Positions 24,063-31,821 of a stretch of 37,235 bases of DNA are shown piece by piece (within the stretch, counting starts at the first letter, position 1; every line of letters begins with the position of its first letter). The notes below the pieces were generated by a model. The model searched no databases, was not told where the DNA came from, and saw only the letters and a list, made by a program, of their open reading frames with translations. A program made the translations under genes and the position numbers. Source of the stretch: Bacteroidota bacterium (lineage in GTDB: Bacteria; Bacteroidota; Bacteroidia; 2-12-FULL-35-15); contig PLYN01000030.1 in the NCBI GenBank assembly GCA_003151815.1, positions 1 to 37,235 on the forward strand. The letters are read 5' to 3'.

Positions 24063-24352
24063 TTTGGACAAAATTAGCTGTCAACCAACTTGAAAGAGCT
24101 GTTAAGTATATACAAATTGAGTAAGGTAAGTTTTATGCTAATTTAGTTCTTAATAAAGTAATAAACAAAGTTGATAGTTTAGGAACTCATTCCAAAATAG
24201 GCCAAATTGAACCTTTATTGATACATAAGAAGAGCGAATATAGATATTTGCTTGTCTGGAGTTATAAAATTATTTATCGGGTTACCCCAAACAAAGTTGT
24301 TGTTTCCAGAGTATTTCACACTTCCCAAAAACCTTCTAAAATATTTAAATGA
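24050..24352 (+). pseudogene. RelE/ParE-type toxin with an internal stop
   Basis: Starts MVEIIWTKLAVNQLERAVKY, reaches IQIE, then a TAA at 24122-24124, and continues in frame (GKFYANLVLNKVINKVDSLG; IHKKSEYRYLLVWSYKIIYR; VVVSRVFHTSQKP) to the stop at 24350-24352. The full length (about 100 aa) and the central YRYLLVWSYKIIYRV strand pattern are those of RelE/ParE mRNA-cleaving or gyrase-poisoning toxins. The stop replaces what is probably a Gln or Glu codon (IE-x-GKFYA). A single substitution therefore silenced the toxin while the antitoxin stayed open. Confidence 0.8.
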
Positions 24353-24360
24353 TTTCTAAA

Positions 24361-24599
24361 TTTTCAAGGCGGCTATTTTTCGGATACTATTAGCTAAATG
24401 GGCCGAAGTATTGGAAGCGGATACATTCGAATATTTTTTAGAGACAGGAGTTTTTAATAAAGAAACAGCAAAAAAATTCAGAGAGAATATCCTTTCCCGC
24501 GGTGGCAGCGAACATCCAATGGAATTGTACAAAAAATTCAGGGGACAAGAACCTTCTACAAAACCTTTGCTAAGAAAAAGTGGCTTGCTGAAAAACTAG
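24361..24599 (+). pseudogene. Duplicated 3' end of dcp
   Basis: From TTTTCAAGGCGGCTATTTTT the sequence follows the dcp C-terminal region, first with small indels that break the frame, then as a clean frame from about 24398 (KWAEVLEADTFEYF to LLRKSGLLKN, stop 24597-24599). Against dcp it has only a few protein changes (D to E, A to P, final K to N). The middle contains blocks of more than 40 identical bases, while both ends carry many synonymous differences. It is a remnant of a second dcp copy or of an insertion event that duplicated the gene end. No start or promoter of its own, so not a functional gene. Confidence 0.8.
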
Positions 24600-24610
24600 A
24601 AGGTATTTTT

Positions 24611-24700
24611 GCGCGCTGATTTCGCAAATCTACGCAGATTTTAAAATAACATTATTTCTTCTTTTTATTTTATCTGCGAAACTCAGCGAAATCTGCGAGC
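24611..24700. repeat. Palindromic element (TTTCGCAnATCTnCGCAGAT type)
   Basis: GCGCGCTGATTTCGCAAATC (from 24611) and GCGAAACTCAGCGAAATCTG (to about 24696, then CGAGC) form an imperfect inverted repeat of about 35 bp per arm around an AT-rich centre. A common dispersed palindrome; here in the leader region of asnB. Confidence 0.7.
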
Positions 24701-24728
24701 TATTTATTAAAATAACAACAATAATGCG

Positions 24729-24736
24729 TAAATTTG
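24729..24736 (+). promoter_or_regulatory. -7 element of asnB
   Basis: TAAATTTG is a perfect TAnnTTTG 51 bp before the ATG. No Fnr-type box at the regulon distance (24694-24705 reads TGCGAGCTATTT). Confidence 0.6.
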
Positions 24737-24787
24737 CAGCACTACGTTAAAAAATAAGAATATTGTAAAACAAAAAAACAAAAGATC

Positions 24788-26455
24788 ATGTGTGGATTTG
24801 TAGGAGTTTTCGATTTAAAAACAGATGCTGAGAAACTTAGACCTCAGGTACTGGCAATGTCTAAAAAAATTCGTCACCGTGGACCCGATTGGTCAGGTAT
24901 TTTCAGTTGTAATAATGCTATTTTATCTCACGAACGTTTATCAATTGTTGACCCTGAATCAGGCGGACAACCATTGTACAGTAAGGATAAAAAATTAGTA
25001 TTAGCCGTAAATGGGGAGATCTACAATCACCGAGATATCCGTAAAACAACCGAAGGAACATATGAATATTTAACACAATCTGATTGTGAAGTGATCTTAG
25101 CTTTATACCGTGAAAAAGGTGTTGATTTTTTGGAAGATCTTAACGGGATCTTTGCATTCGCATTGTATGATATTGAAAACGATGAATATTTAATTGCTCG
25201 TGATCACATGGGTATCATTCCACTTTATATTGGTTGGGATGCTGCCGGCACATTGTACGTTGCCTCTGAACTTAAAGCATTAGAAGGTGTTTGCATTACG
25301 TTCCAGGAATTTTTGCCAGGTCATTATTTGAGCAGCAAAGATGGTGAAATGACAAAATGGTATAAACGCGATTGGACAGATTATGAAAATGTAAAAAACA
25401 ATAAAGCAGATATCGGAGAATTACGTGCTGCTTTAGAAGCCGCCGTGAAACGCCAGTTGATGTCGGATGTGCCTTATGGAGTGCTGTTATCAGGTGGTTT
25501 GGATTCTTCCATCATATCTGCAGTAGCTAAAAAATATGCTCCGAAAAGAATTGAATCGGATACGAACCAGGAAGCCTGGTACCCTCAGTTACATTCATTT
25601 GCTGTTGGTTTAAAAGATTCTCCCGATTTAGTTGCAGCAAAAAAAGTTGCCATTCATTTAGGTACTATTCACCACGAAATTTATTTCACAGTTCAGGAAG
25701 GTTTGGATGCCTTAACAGATGTTATCTATCATTTGGAAACATATGACGTAACTACTGTAAGAGCTTCTACTCCTATGTATTTGCTGGCACGTGTGATTAA
25801 ATCGATGGGAATTAAAATGGTATTATCAGGCGAAGGTGCAGATGAAATTTTTGGCGGATATTTATATTTCCACAAAGCACCTAACGCACAAGCATTCCAT
25901 GAAGAGACCATTCGTAAATTAGGTAAGCTTCATTTATATGACAACTTAAGAGCTAATAAATCTCTTGCTGCATGGGGTGTTGAAGGTCGCGTGCCATTTC
26001 TGGATAAAGAATTTATGGATGTGGCGATGCGCCTGAATCCGGAAGAAAAAATGTCGAAGAACGGACGTATGGAAAAATGGATCTTGCGTAAAGCATTCGA
26101 AGATTATCTTCCTGAAAGTGTTGTTTGGAGACAGAAAGAACAGTTCTCTGATGGAGTGGGTTATAGCTGGATCGACTCCTTGAAAGAGATGGTAAATGCA
26201 AAAGTGAGCGATGAAGAAATGGCGAAATCTGCCGCTAAATTTCCGATCAATCCACCCATGTCGAAAGAAGAATATTTTTACAGATCGATATTCCATAAAC
26301 ATTTCCCTTCAGATTCAGCAGCTAAATGCGTACCATCAGTACCATCGGTAGCTTGCAGTACACCTGAAGCATTGGCTTGGGATGCATCTATGCAAAATGC
26401 AAATGATCCTTCAGGACGCGCTATGAAAAGCGTTCATAACGATGGGTATAAATAG
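24788..26455 (+). CDS. asnB: Asparagine synthetase B (glutamine-hydrolysing)
   Basis: 555 residues, close to E. coli AsnB (554). Met is followed by the nucleophile Cys2 (MCGFVGVF) of the class II glutaminase domain, with RHRGPDWSG, the LSIVDPESGGQPL segment and NGEIYNH. The synthetase half has the ATP pyrophosphatase loop LLSGGLDSS and the conserved SGEGADEIFGGYLYF and EGRVPFLDKEFMDVAM. It makes Asn from Asp, ATP and Gln in the cytoplasm. Codon use looks more optimised than in the stress genes, consistent with high expression. Confidence 0.97.
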   Translation: MCGFVGVFDLKTDAEKLRPQVLAMSKKIRHRGPDWSGIFSCNNAILSHERLSIVDPESGGQPLYSKDKKLVLAVNGEIYNHRDIRKTTEGTYEYLTQSDCEVILALYREKGVDFLEDLNGIFAFALYDIENDEYLIARDHMGIIPLYIGWDAAGTLYVASELKALEGVCITFQEFLPGHYLSSKDGEMTKWYKRDWTDYENVKNNKADIGELRAALEAAVKRQLMSDVPYGVLLSGGLDSSIISAVAKKYAPKRIESDTNQEAWYPQLHSFAVGLKDSPDLVAAKKVAIHLGTIHHEIYFTVQEGLDALTDVIYHLETYDVTTVRASTPMYLLARVIKSMGIKMVLSGEGADEIFGGYLYFHKAPNAQAFHEETIRKLGKLHLYDNLRANKSLAAWGVEGRVPFLDKEFMDVAMRLNPEEKMSKNGRMEKWILRKAFEDYLPESVVWRQKEQFSDGVGYSWIDSLKEMVNAKVSDEEMAKSAAKFPINPPMSKEEYFYRSIFHKHFPSDSAAKCVPSVPSVACSTPEALAWDASMQNANDPSGRAMKSVHNDGYK

Positions 26456-26478
26456 TTTTTGAAAATAATAATAATCGG

Positions 26479-26515
26479 CTCCTTTAAGTGTTTCTTGAAG
26501 GGGTCGTTTTGTTTT
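26479..26515 (+). terminator. Intrinsic terminator after asnB
   Basis: Stem CCTTTAAG (26481-26488) / CTTGAAGG (26494-26501), one G-T pair, extended by flanking G/C bases, then a T-rich tail (TCGTTTTGTTTT). Confidence 0.7.
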
Positions 26516-26518
26516 AGG

Positions 26519-26598
26519 ATTATGACAACGGCAAAGTCTTCGACAAGCTCAGACTGACCGCGCGGCGTCATGTTGAGCTTGTCGAAACATATGCGAGG
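26519..26598. repeat. REP palindrome (TTCGACAAGCTCA type)
   Basis: TTCGACAAGCTCAGACTGAC (from 26539) pairs with GTCATGTTGAGCTTGTCGAA (to 26585). Same core as inside 3310-3459 and 5027-5301, here without the AACTGTTTAAATTTT ends. Confidence 0.75.
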
Positions 26599-26622
26599 CT
26601 TCAATATTAACATTATAATAAA

Positions 26623-27144
26623 ATGAAAACCCTTCTCGCTTTTTCAGTATTAACAACCTGTTTGGTGTTTCTATCATTCAAAATACCTTCCATTAAGTCA
26701 ATTAAAAAACATCAAAACAATATTGAATGCGATAGCATCCCATTATTAAACAAACAAATTATTGATTTTGTAAAAACCAAGATCAAGAAAAAAGTTGGAA
26801 GAGGTGAATGTTGGGACCTTGCTTATGAAGCCTTAGAATTAACTAAAGCTACCTGGGATGGAAAATATAAATACGGAAACGAAATGACTGTTGAACACGA
26901 TTGTATTTTCCCGGGTGATATTATTCAGTTTGAAAATATTGTTTTAAAATATACCATGGATGGTAGAGAATACAAAGAAAAAATGTCTCACCATACTGCT
27001 ATTATTTATGAAGTAAAAGGTAAAGGAGATTTTATTTTAGCACATCAAAATACAAGTTTCACCGGAAGGAAAGTAGGTTTGAGTCCGCTTGATTTAAAAA
27101 ATGTTATTAAAGGAAAATTTAAGATCTATCAGCCGGTTAAGTGA
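26623..27144 (+). CDS. Secreted CHAP/papain-like fold protein, 173 aa
   Basis: Signal peptide or anchor (1-22, MKTLLAFSVLTTCLVFLSF), then a compact domain: GRGECWDLAYEALELTKATW with probable nucleophile Cys63, PGDIIQFENI (97-106) and MSHHTAIIYEV with His123/His124, then LAHQNTSFTGR as a possible third site (His141/Asn143). The order Cys-...-PGDIIQF-...-HHTAIIY is that of NlpC/P60 and CHAP amidases; GRGECWDLA also recalls the BBC1/AIM3-type cysteine-proteinase fold domain. Whether it cleaves peptidoglycan or is inactive cannot be told. Transcribed alone. Confidence 0.7.
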   Translation: MKTLLAFSVLTTCLVFLSFKIPSIKSIKKHQNNIECDSIPLLNKQIIDFVKTKIKKKVGRGECWDLAYEALELTKATWDGKYKYGNEMTVEHDCIFPGDIIQFENIVLKYTMDGREYKEKMSHHTAIIYEVKGKGDFILAHQNTSFTGRKVGLSPLDLKNVIKGKFKIYQPVK

Positions 27145-27208
27145 GGCCTTTTTTAGAACAGGATGGTTATTGGCAGATAGTTTTTCTGTATATTATAATC
27201 GTCCCCGG

Positions 27209-27490
27209 TTATTTAATTCTCCGTGCTGAATTATGGATTCTAAGAATGGTGATTTTATCTTTTTTGATTCGATAAAATATTCGGTAATTGCCTTCAATCA
27301 ATTCATGGATTTCGGAGTCATTTTTTTCGGGAACAATTCGTCCGGATTCAGGGAATTCAATTAATTGGTCAACTCTTGTAATGAGTTTAGAGATAAATCT
27401 AGTTGCATAAAATGTCGAATCGAGAGAAATGTAATCGTTGATAGCTTTTAAATCTTTCAACGATTTTTTCGTCCAACTTATTTGTTCCAT
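27209..27490 (-). CDS. RelE/ParE-family toxin
   Basis: 93 residues, intact: MEQISWTKKSLKDLKAINDY, then IEFPESGRIVPEKNDSEIHE, IEGNYRIFYRIKKDKITILR and the end IHNSARRIK. These are the typical ParE/RelE features (N-terminal W-T-x-x-A/S-x-x-D-L, the central PxxGRxVPE, and YRIxYRI). Its N-terminal 13 bp overlap the antitoxin gene. Likely gyrase inhibitor (ParE-like) rather than ribosome-dependent RNase, judged by the PESGRIVPE segment. Confidence 0.9.
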   Translation of the reverse strand: MEQISWTKKSLKDLKAINDYISLDSTFYATRFISKLITRVDQLIEFPESGRIVPEKNDSEIHELIEGNYRIFYRIKKDKITILRIHNSARRIK

Positions 27491-27657
27491 TTAGCAACCA
27501 TTTTTTTTACTTTACTGTGGCTAATAGTTTTACCGTTTTTTTCATCCTCCAATCCTTCATCAATTTTTTGAATGACAATTAAACGTTCAAGAAATTCGTC
27601 CAAGTCGAATTTTTGAGGAAGTTCATTCAGAGTATGTATTACTGTCGATTTTTTCAT
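27478..27657 (-). CDS. Cognate antitoxin, 59 aa
   Basis: MKKSTVIHTLNELPQKFDLD then EFLERLIVIQKIDEGLEDEK and a basic end VKKMVAKWNK. This follows the pattern of small antitoxins of ParE/RelE pairs (xTLNELPQKFDLDEFLERL-type), short and helical. It lies upstream of and overlaps the toxin gene. Probably also represses the promoter. Confidence 0.8.
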   Translation of the reverse strand: MKKSTVIHTLNELPQKFDLDEFLERLIVIQKIDEGLEDEKNGKTISHSKVKKMVAKWNK

Positions 27658-27718
27658 GCAATAAAGATAAAAAAATAAAAGCTTCTATGAAAGTATATAA
27701 GTTTTATTTTTTTGACTA

Positions 27719-27972
27719 TTTGCACATAACCCCCGCTAAGCGGCATTTGCAATGCCGCTTGAATATTTGGATAATTTGTAATTATCCTATACTGTAAAAT
27801 TAAATCAATCTATTTTTGTAAAGCGGATATTGTGTGCAGAATTATACCCGCCTGACCGAACGGGCAGGAATTCTGCAATGTTCCGAGCGGCAATACAATT
27901 GACCGCTCAGCAGCTCCGTCATTTTATTTATTCAAAACGATGAACATTCCGCCTAGCGGAGTTGTGCAACAG
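27719..27972. other. Palindrome-rich non-coding element
   Basis: Bounded by TTTGCACATAAC (27719-27730) and GTTGTGCAACA (27961-27971), whose TTGCACA/TGTGCAA ends are inverted. Inside are four stems: AAGCGGCATT/AATGCCGCTT (27738-27760), GCAGAATT...AATTCTGC with an inner CCGCC/GGGCAGG (27836-27876), GAGCGG/CCGCTC (27885-27908) and TCCGC/GCGGA (27949-27960). A further AACAG/CTGTT hairpin follows to about 27984. GC-richer than its surroundings. No reading frame fits; the rest of 27658-28294 also holds no gene I can support. Confidence 0.6.
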
Positions 27973-28233
27973 TTACTGCTGTTAGCTGCTTTTTTATTTG
28001 TCGGTTGGTAGTCTTAATGGTATTAAGTTTTTTTGTCCTAATTTGTCCGATATAAATAACAGTAAAGTGTATTCTTCGATAGAGGAAGGTTTAACATTCG
28101 TGTCTCTTGCAATTGGTTCATGAACGCCGAATCCTGTAATTCCGTTAATAACTTATAGAAAACCGAAAGGAATTGCCCAGACTTATTTTTTATTTTTAGC
28201 GTAATTATTTTATAATTCATATTACTATTTATA

Positions 28234-28241
28234 TACTTTTG
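28234..28241 (+). promoter_or_regulatory. -7 element of the GMC oxidoreductase gene
   Basis: TACTTTTG, a perfect TAnnTTTG, 53 bp before the ATG. No Fnr-type box at the regulon distance. Confidence 0.55.
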
Positions 28242-28294
28242 TCGTGTTTTTATAAATAAAAGCATCAACAAAAATCTTTTCAAAAATCAATAGT

Positions 28295-29935
28295 ATGAAA
28301 TACGATTATATCATTATTGGCGCGGGTTCTGCGGGTTGTGTGCTCGCCAACCGTTTGTCGGAAGACAGCAATGTTTCTGTATTACTTTTAGAAGCCGGAG
28401 GAAAAGATACAAAACCCGAACTTGCAATCCCCGGTGCTTATGGCAAACTGATGAAATCAGAAGTGGATTGGGGATTTTCTACCGCTCCTCAACAACATGT
28501 CAATAACAGAGAGATCTATTTGCCTCGCGGTAAAACATTAGGAGGTTGCAGTTCAACCAACGCTATGGCTTATGTACGTGGACATAAGGAGGATTTTAAT
28601 GATTGGGAAAAATTAGGTAATAAAGGATGGGGATATAATGATGTATTACCTTACTTTATTAAATCGGAGAACAATGAACAGATCTCAAATAAATATCACG
28701 GTAAAGGCGGAGAGTTGAATGTTACGTTTGCGCAACAATATAAAACACCATTAGGAGATACTTTTGTTAAAGCTTGTATAGAAAAAGGTATTCCGGAAAA
28801 TAAAGATTATAACGGGATCGAAATGGAAGGTGCCGGATTGTTTCAGTTTACGATTAAAGATGCCAAAAGACATAGTACTTCAACGGCATTTTTAAAACCT
28901 GCCAATGATCGTAAAAATTTAACTGTGATCACTAAGGCACACACTAAAAAAATTATTATTGAAAATAATAAGGCTGTCGGAGTGGAGTACCTTACAGGAA
29001 AAAAATCCGAAAAAGTGTATTGCAACAAAGAAGTAATTTTAAGTGCGGGCTCTTTCGGATCACCGCAAATACTAATGCTTTCCGGTATCGGTGATGCCGA
29101 AGAACTTAAAAAGGTTGGTATTCCTGTAGTAAAGAATTTGCAAGGGGTTGGTAAAAATTTACAGGATCATTTATTTTATCCTGTAACGTGTTTGTGTAAT
29201 CAAAAAATTAGCTTAAACTCATTTATCGCTACAATCCCACAGATTGGCGCATTGGTAAAATATTTATTATTTAAAAAAGGACCCTTTACCATCAGTTTGT
29301 TAGAGGCAGTAGCATTTTTAAAGTTAGACAAAAGTTTAGATCGCCCGAATCTTCAATTTCATTTTGCTCCAATACAAGTTGGTAGTGACGGGAAAACTGA
29401 TTTTTATGATGTAACCACTTTCCCTACAGAAGATGGATTTGCGATTCTTCCAACCCTGTTAAAACCTTTAAGCAGAGGTTATGTAGCACTTCGTTCTGAT
29501 AATCCAACAGATCCGTTGATCATCCAACCCAATTTTTTGGAGAAGGAAGAAGACAAACAAGTATTGATAAAAGGATATTATAAAGCCAAGGAAGTTTTGA
29601 TGGCGGATGCATTTAAGCCATACAGAATAAAAATGAATTTTCCGGTAGATGACAGTTCTGATGAAAAAGTTTTCGAACATCTTAAAACATATTTAGAAAC
29701 CGTGTATCATCCTGTAGGAACTTGTAAAATGGGAAATGATGCGATGGCTGTTGTTGATGAGAACCTTAAAGTGATTGGTATAGAAGGCTTGCGTGTGGCT
29801 GATGCTTCTATTATGCCAACTATTGTTTCCGGAAATACAAATGCAGCATGTATCATGATAGGAGAAAAAGCTGCTGACCTAATAAAAGGAAAGGTTGTTA
29901 AAAAGCAATATCAAGATGGATTTCAAATGGCTTAA
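28295..29935 (+). CDS. GMC-family FAD oxidoreductase (choline dehydrogenase-like)
   Basis: 546 residues. FAD-binding GxGxxG in YIIIGAGSAGCVLANRL (5-21) with LLLEAGG, the first GMC signature PRGKTLGGCSSTNAMAYVRG, the second GSFGSPQILMLSGIG, and the active-site region YHPVGTCKMG with His472 and GNTNAA with Asn514/Asn516. Soluble, no signal peptide. Resembles BetA-type alcohol dehydrogenases, but choline is not certain; a long-chain or polyol alcohol is equally possible. The SDR gene follows 240 bp downstream in the same direction. Confidence 0.93.
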   Translation: MKYDYIIIGAGSAGCVLANRLSEDSNVSVLLLEAGGKDTKPELAIPGAYGKLMKSEVDWGFSTAPQQHVNNREIYLPRGKTLGGCSSTNAMAYVRGHKEDFNDWEKLGNKGWGYNDVLPYFIKSENNEQISNKYHGKGGELNVTFAQQYKTPLGDTFVKACIEKGIPENKDYNGIEMEGAGLFQFTIKDAKRHSTSTAFLKPANDRKNLTVITKAHTKKIIIENNKAVGVEYLTGKKSEKVYCNKEVILSAGSFGSPQILMLSGIGDAEELKKVGIPVVKNLQGVGKNLQDHLFYPVTCLCNQKISLNSFIATIPQIGALVKYLLFKKGPFTISLLEAVAFLKLDKSLDRPNLQFHFAPIQVGSDGKTDFYDVTTFPTEDGFAILPTLLKPLSRGYVALRSDNPTDPLIIQPNFLEKEEDKQVLIKGYYKAKEVLMADAFKPYRIKMNFPVDDSSDEKVFEHLKTYLETVYHPVGTCKMGNDAMAVVDENLKVIGIEGLRVADASIMPTIVSGNTNAACIMIGEKAADLIKGKVVKKQYQDGFQMA

Positions 29936-29976
29936 AATTATTGTACTTTAGTAAAAAACATTTCTAATAAAAATTT

Positions 29977-30136
29977 GAACCACATAGGTTCATAGGAATA
30001 AAAAAAAACAGAGAAAAATAAATTTTTACACATAGACTTTCTGTGTATCCCCGATTTATTGGGGTACTATGTAAAACTTTTAATTAAAACGAAACTATAT
30101 TTCGGAGTTTATCCCGACAAAGGAAGGATGGTTAAA
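29977..30136. repeat. ACCACATAG repeat element, copy 2
   Basis: Starts GAACCACATAGGTTCATAGG and shares GAGAAAAATAAATTTTTACA and TTTATTGGGGTACTATGTAA with copy 1 at 21566-21706. The right end (GGATGGTTAAATAA) is degenerate and carries an extra AT-rich insertion. It lies between the GMC and SDR genes, likely within one mRNA. Confidence 0.7.
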
Positions 30137-30175
30137 TAAATTACAACCAGAAATATTGTACTAAAAAAATAACAA

Positions 30176-30970
30176 ATGAGTTCGATCAAAAATAAAGTTG
30201 TTTGGGTTACCGGCGCTACATCAGGCATTGGAGAAGCTATTGTGGATGAATTGGCATCGCATGGAGCTAAAATCATTATTTCGGCCCGCCGTGAGGATGA
30301 ATTGAAACGTGTTGCTGAAAAATATAAAAGTGCTGATGTTTTTATTCTTCCTCTTGATCTTGGCGATCAAAGTAATTTTGAAGAAAAGAAAAATATTGTA
30401 CTGCAAAAATTTGGACGTATTGATATATTAGTAAACAACGGAGGAATCAGTCAACGTTCATTGGTTAAAGATACTTCTGTAGATGTTGATCGCAGAATAA
30501 TGGAAATAAATTATTTCGGAACTATTGCACTCACTAAAGTTGTATTACCTCAATTTTTAAAACAAGGCAACGGTAAATTTGTTGTAACCAGCAGCACTGT
30601 TGGTAAAATTGGTACTCCCTACCGAAGCGGTTATTCAGCAAGTAAACATGCCTTACATGGTTTTTTTGATTCGTTGCGTGCTGAGTTACACGACAGTGGA
30701 ATTAGTGTACTGTTAGTATGTCCGGGATTTATCCAAACAAATATTTCTATGAATGCATTAACCGGCAGCGGTGAAAAATTGGGTACCATGGATAAAGCTA
30801 CCGCAGCAGGTTTAACGCCTAAGCAGTGTGCAAAACAAATCATTGATGGGATCATCACCAACAAGCAGGAAATTGTTGTTGGTGGAATGAAAGAAAAATT
30901 TGCAATCATAACCAAACGTTTTTTTCCATCATTCTTTTCTGTATTAATCAGAAAAATGGCTGTGAAGTAG
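30176..30970 (+). CDS. Short-chain dehydrogenase/reductase
   Basis: 264 residues of a classical SDR: cofactor motif TGATSGIG (12-19), NNGG near residue 87-90, catalytic Ser in VTSSTVGKIG, Tyr153 and Lys157 in YSASK, then CPGFIQTNIS. It resembles DHRS7-type membrane-associated SDRs, with a basic-hydrophobic C terminus (RFFPSFFSVLIRKMAVK). NADP use is likely but not proven by sequence (Arg after strand 2, SARRED). Substrate unknown. Confidence 0.93.
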   Translation: MSSIKNKVVWVTGATSGIGEAIVDELASHGAKIIISARREDELKRVAEKYKSADVFILPLDLGDQSNFEEKKNIVLQKFGRIDILVNNGGISQRSLVKDTSVDVDRRIMEINYFGTIALTKVVLPQFLKQGNGKFVVTSSTVGKIGTPYRSGYSASKHALHGFFDSLRAELHDSGISVLLVCPGFIQTNISMNALTGSGEKLGTMDKATAAGLTPKQCAKQIIDGIITNKQEIVVGGMKEKFAIITKRFFPSFFSVLIRKMAVK

Positions 30971-30979
30971 GTTTTATTT

Positions 30980-31017
30980 TTGCTTTCAAAATGTATCTTT
31001 GATTTATTGATAGACAA
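30980..31017 (+). repeat. Short direct repeat flanking the MazEF-type module, left copy
   Basis: TTGCTTTCAA, TATCTTTGA, TTATTGATA and ACA blocks occur in the same order and spacing at 31740-31777, about 32 of 38 bases identical. The left copy also has a perfect TATCTTTG but no plus-strand gene follows it, so it looks like a displaced promoter. Confidence 0.65.
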
Positions 31018-31056
31018 CAGATAAGATAAAAAGCAACAATCAGCTTCATTTATTAT

Positions 31057-31389
31057 TTAATAATCCATTATTTCATTCAGAGTTTGCTTTATTTTATTGA
31101 TCTCTTCAGTAGTAATTTCCCCGATTTTTTTTGTTAACCGTTCTTTGCTGATGGAACGGATATGAAATGTAAGGATTTCAGAAGTTTGTTTTAGCTTGTT
31201 TTTAGTGCTTGCATGAAGTACCACATTACCTTTGTAATTTTTTATTTTTGTAGTAAGCGGACAACAAATAACAATGTTTAGATGTGCGTTTAGTAAATTA
31301 CCACTGATAACAACTACGGGTCGAATGCCGGACTGTTCTTGTCCTTTTATCGGATTAAGGTTGGCATACCAAATATCTCCTTGTTTCAT
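31057..31389 (-). CDS. mazF: MazF/PemK-family toxin (endoribonuclease)
   Basis: 110 residues: MKQGDIWYANLNPIKGQEQS, then GIRPVVVISGNLLN, the central VICCPLTTKIKNYKGNVVL and the C-terminal IRSISKERLTKKIGEITTEE. All the MazF landmarks are present (G-D-I-W, G-x-R-P-V-V-V-I, P-L-T, R-S-I-S-K-x-R-L). It cuts mRNA at short motifs. It overlaps the antitoxin gene by 4 bp. Confidence 0.93.
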   Translation of the reverse strand: MKQGDIWYANLNPIKGQEQSGIRPVVVISGNLLNAHLNIVICCPLTTKIKNYKGNVVLHASTKNKLKQTSEILTFHIRSISKERLTKKIGEITTEEINKIKQTLNEIMDY

Positions 31390-31628
31390 ATTTCATCCGA
31401 TTTTAGTTGAGTAAGGTAATCACTCATGCCTTCCTCGGCAATTTTTAAAATATCAGTATCGGCAGCCATTTTTTTATAGGAGCGGATATATTCAGCTTTA
31501 TTTAGTTGAGTTAAATAAATGGACAAAGCTTTTTCAATTAGCTTGTTTTTAGGCATATTCAGCTCTTTTGCTTTTTTATTAAGCAATTCAAGCAAGGAGT
31601 TTGGGAGGGTACTGGTAAATGTTGTCAT
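31386..31628 (-). CDS. Ribbon-helix-helix antitoxin of the MazF pair
   Basis: 80 residues: MTTFTSTLPNSLLELLNKKA, then KELNMPKNKLIEKALSIYLT forming a ribbon-helix-helix fold, and a C-terminal tail (ADTDILKIAEEGMSDYLTQL) that would occupy the toxin groove. First gene of the pair. It binds its own promoter region as a dimer, as known for such antitoxins. Confidence 0.88.
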   Translation of the reverse strand: MTTFTSTLPNSLLELLNKKAKELNMPKNKLIEKALSIYLTQLNKAEYIRSYKKMAADTDILKIAEEGMSDYLTQLKSDEI

Positions 31629-31739
31629 GTGTTTTTATATTTATAAAATACAAATATAATATATATTTACAATATTAACATGTTATTTGTATTTTTTAGG
31701 CAGTCCGATTTTTAGGAGTGGTTATAGTACACGTTGTGA

Positions 31740-31777
31740 TTTGCTTTCAATTTCTATCTTTGACTTATTGATATACA
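31740..31777 (+). repeat. Short direct repeat flanking the MazEF-type module, right copy
   Basis: Partner of 30980-31017. This copy holds the perfect -7 element TATCTTTG (31755-31762) that should serve the hydrolase gene at 31822; no Fnr-type box stands at the regulon distance. Confidence 0.65.
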
Positions 31778-31821
31778 CTGTAGGTGTATTAAATTATCAT
31801 AAATTGTAATATAAATTTCGC

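Noticed and set aside
27719-27972. Integron attC-like site
   Set aside because: ATAAC and GTTAGC flanks do not fit the RYYYAAC/GTTRRRY core, and no integrase or cassette array is visible.
28038-28283. 81-aa minus-strand frame upstream of the GMC gene
   Set aside because: It runs over the GMC promoter, has no start signal and no protein-like pattern.
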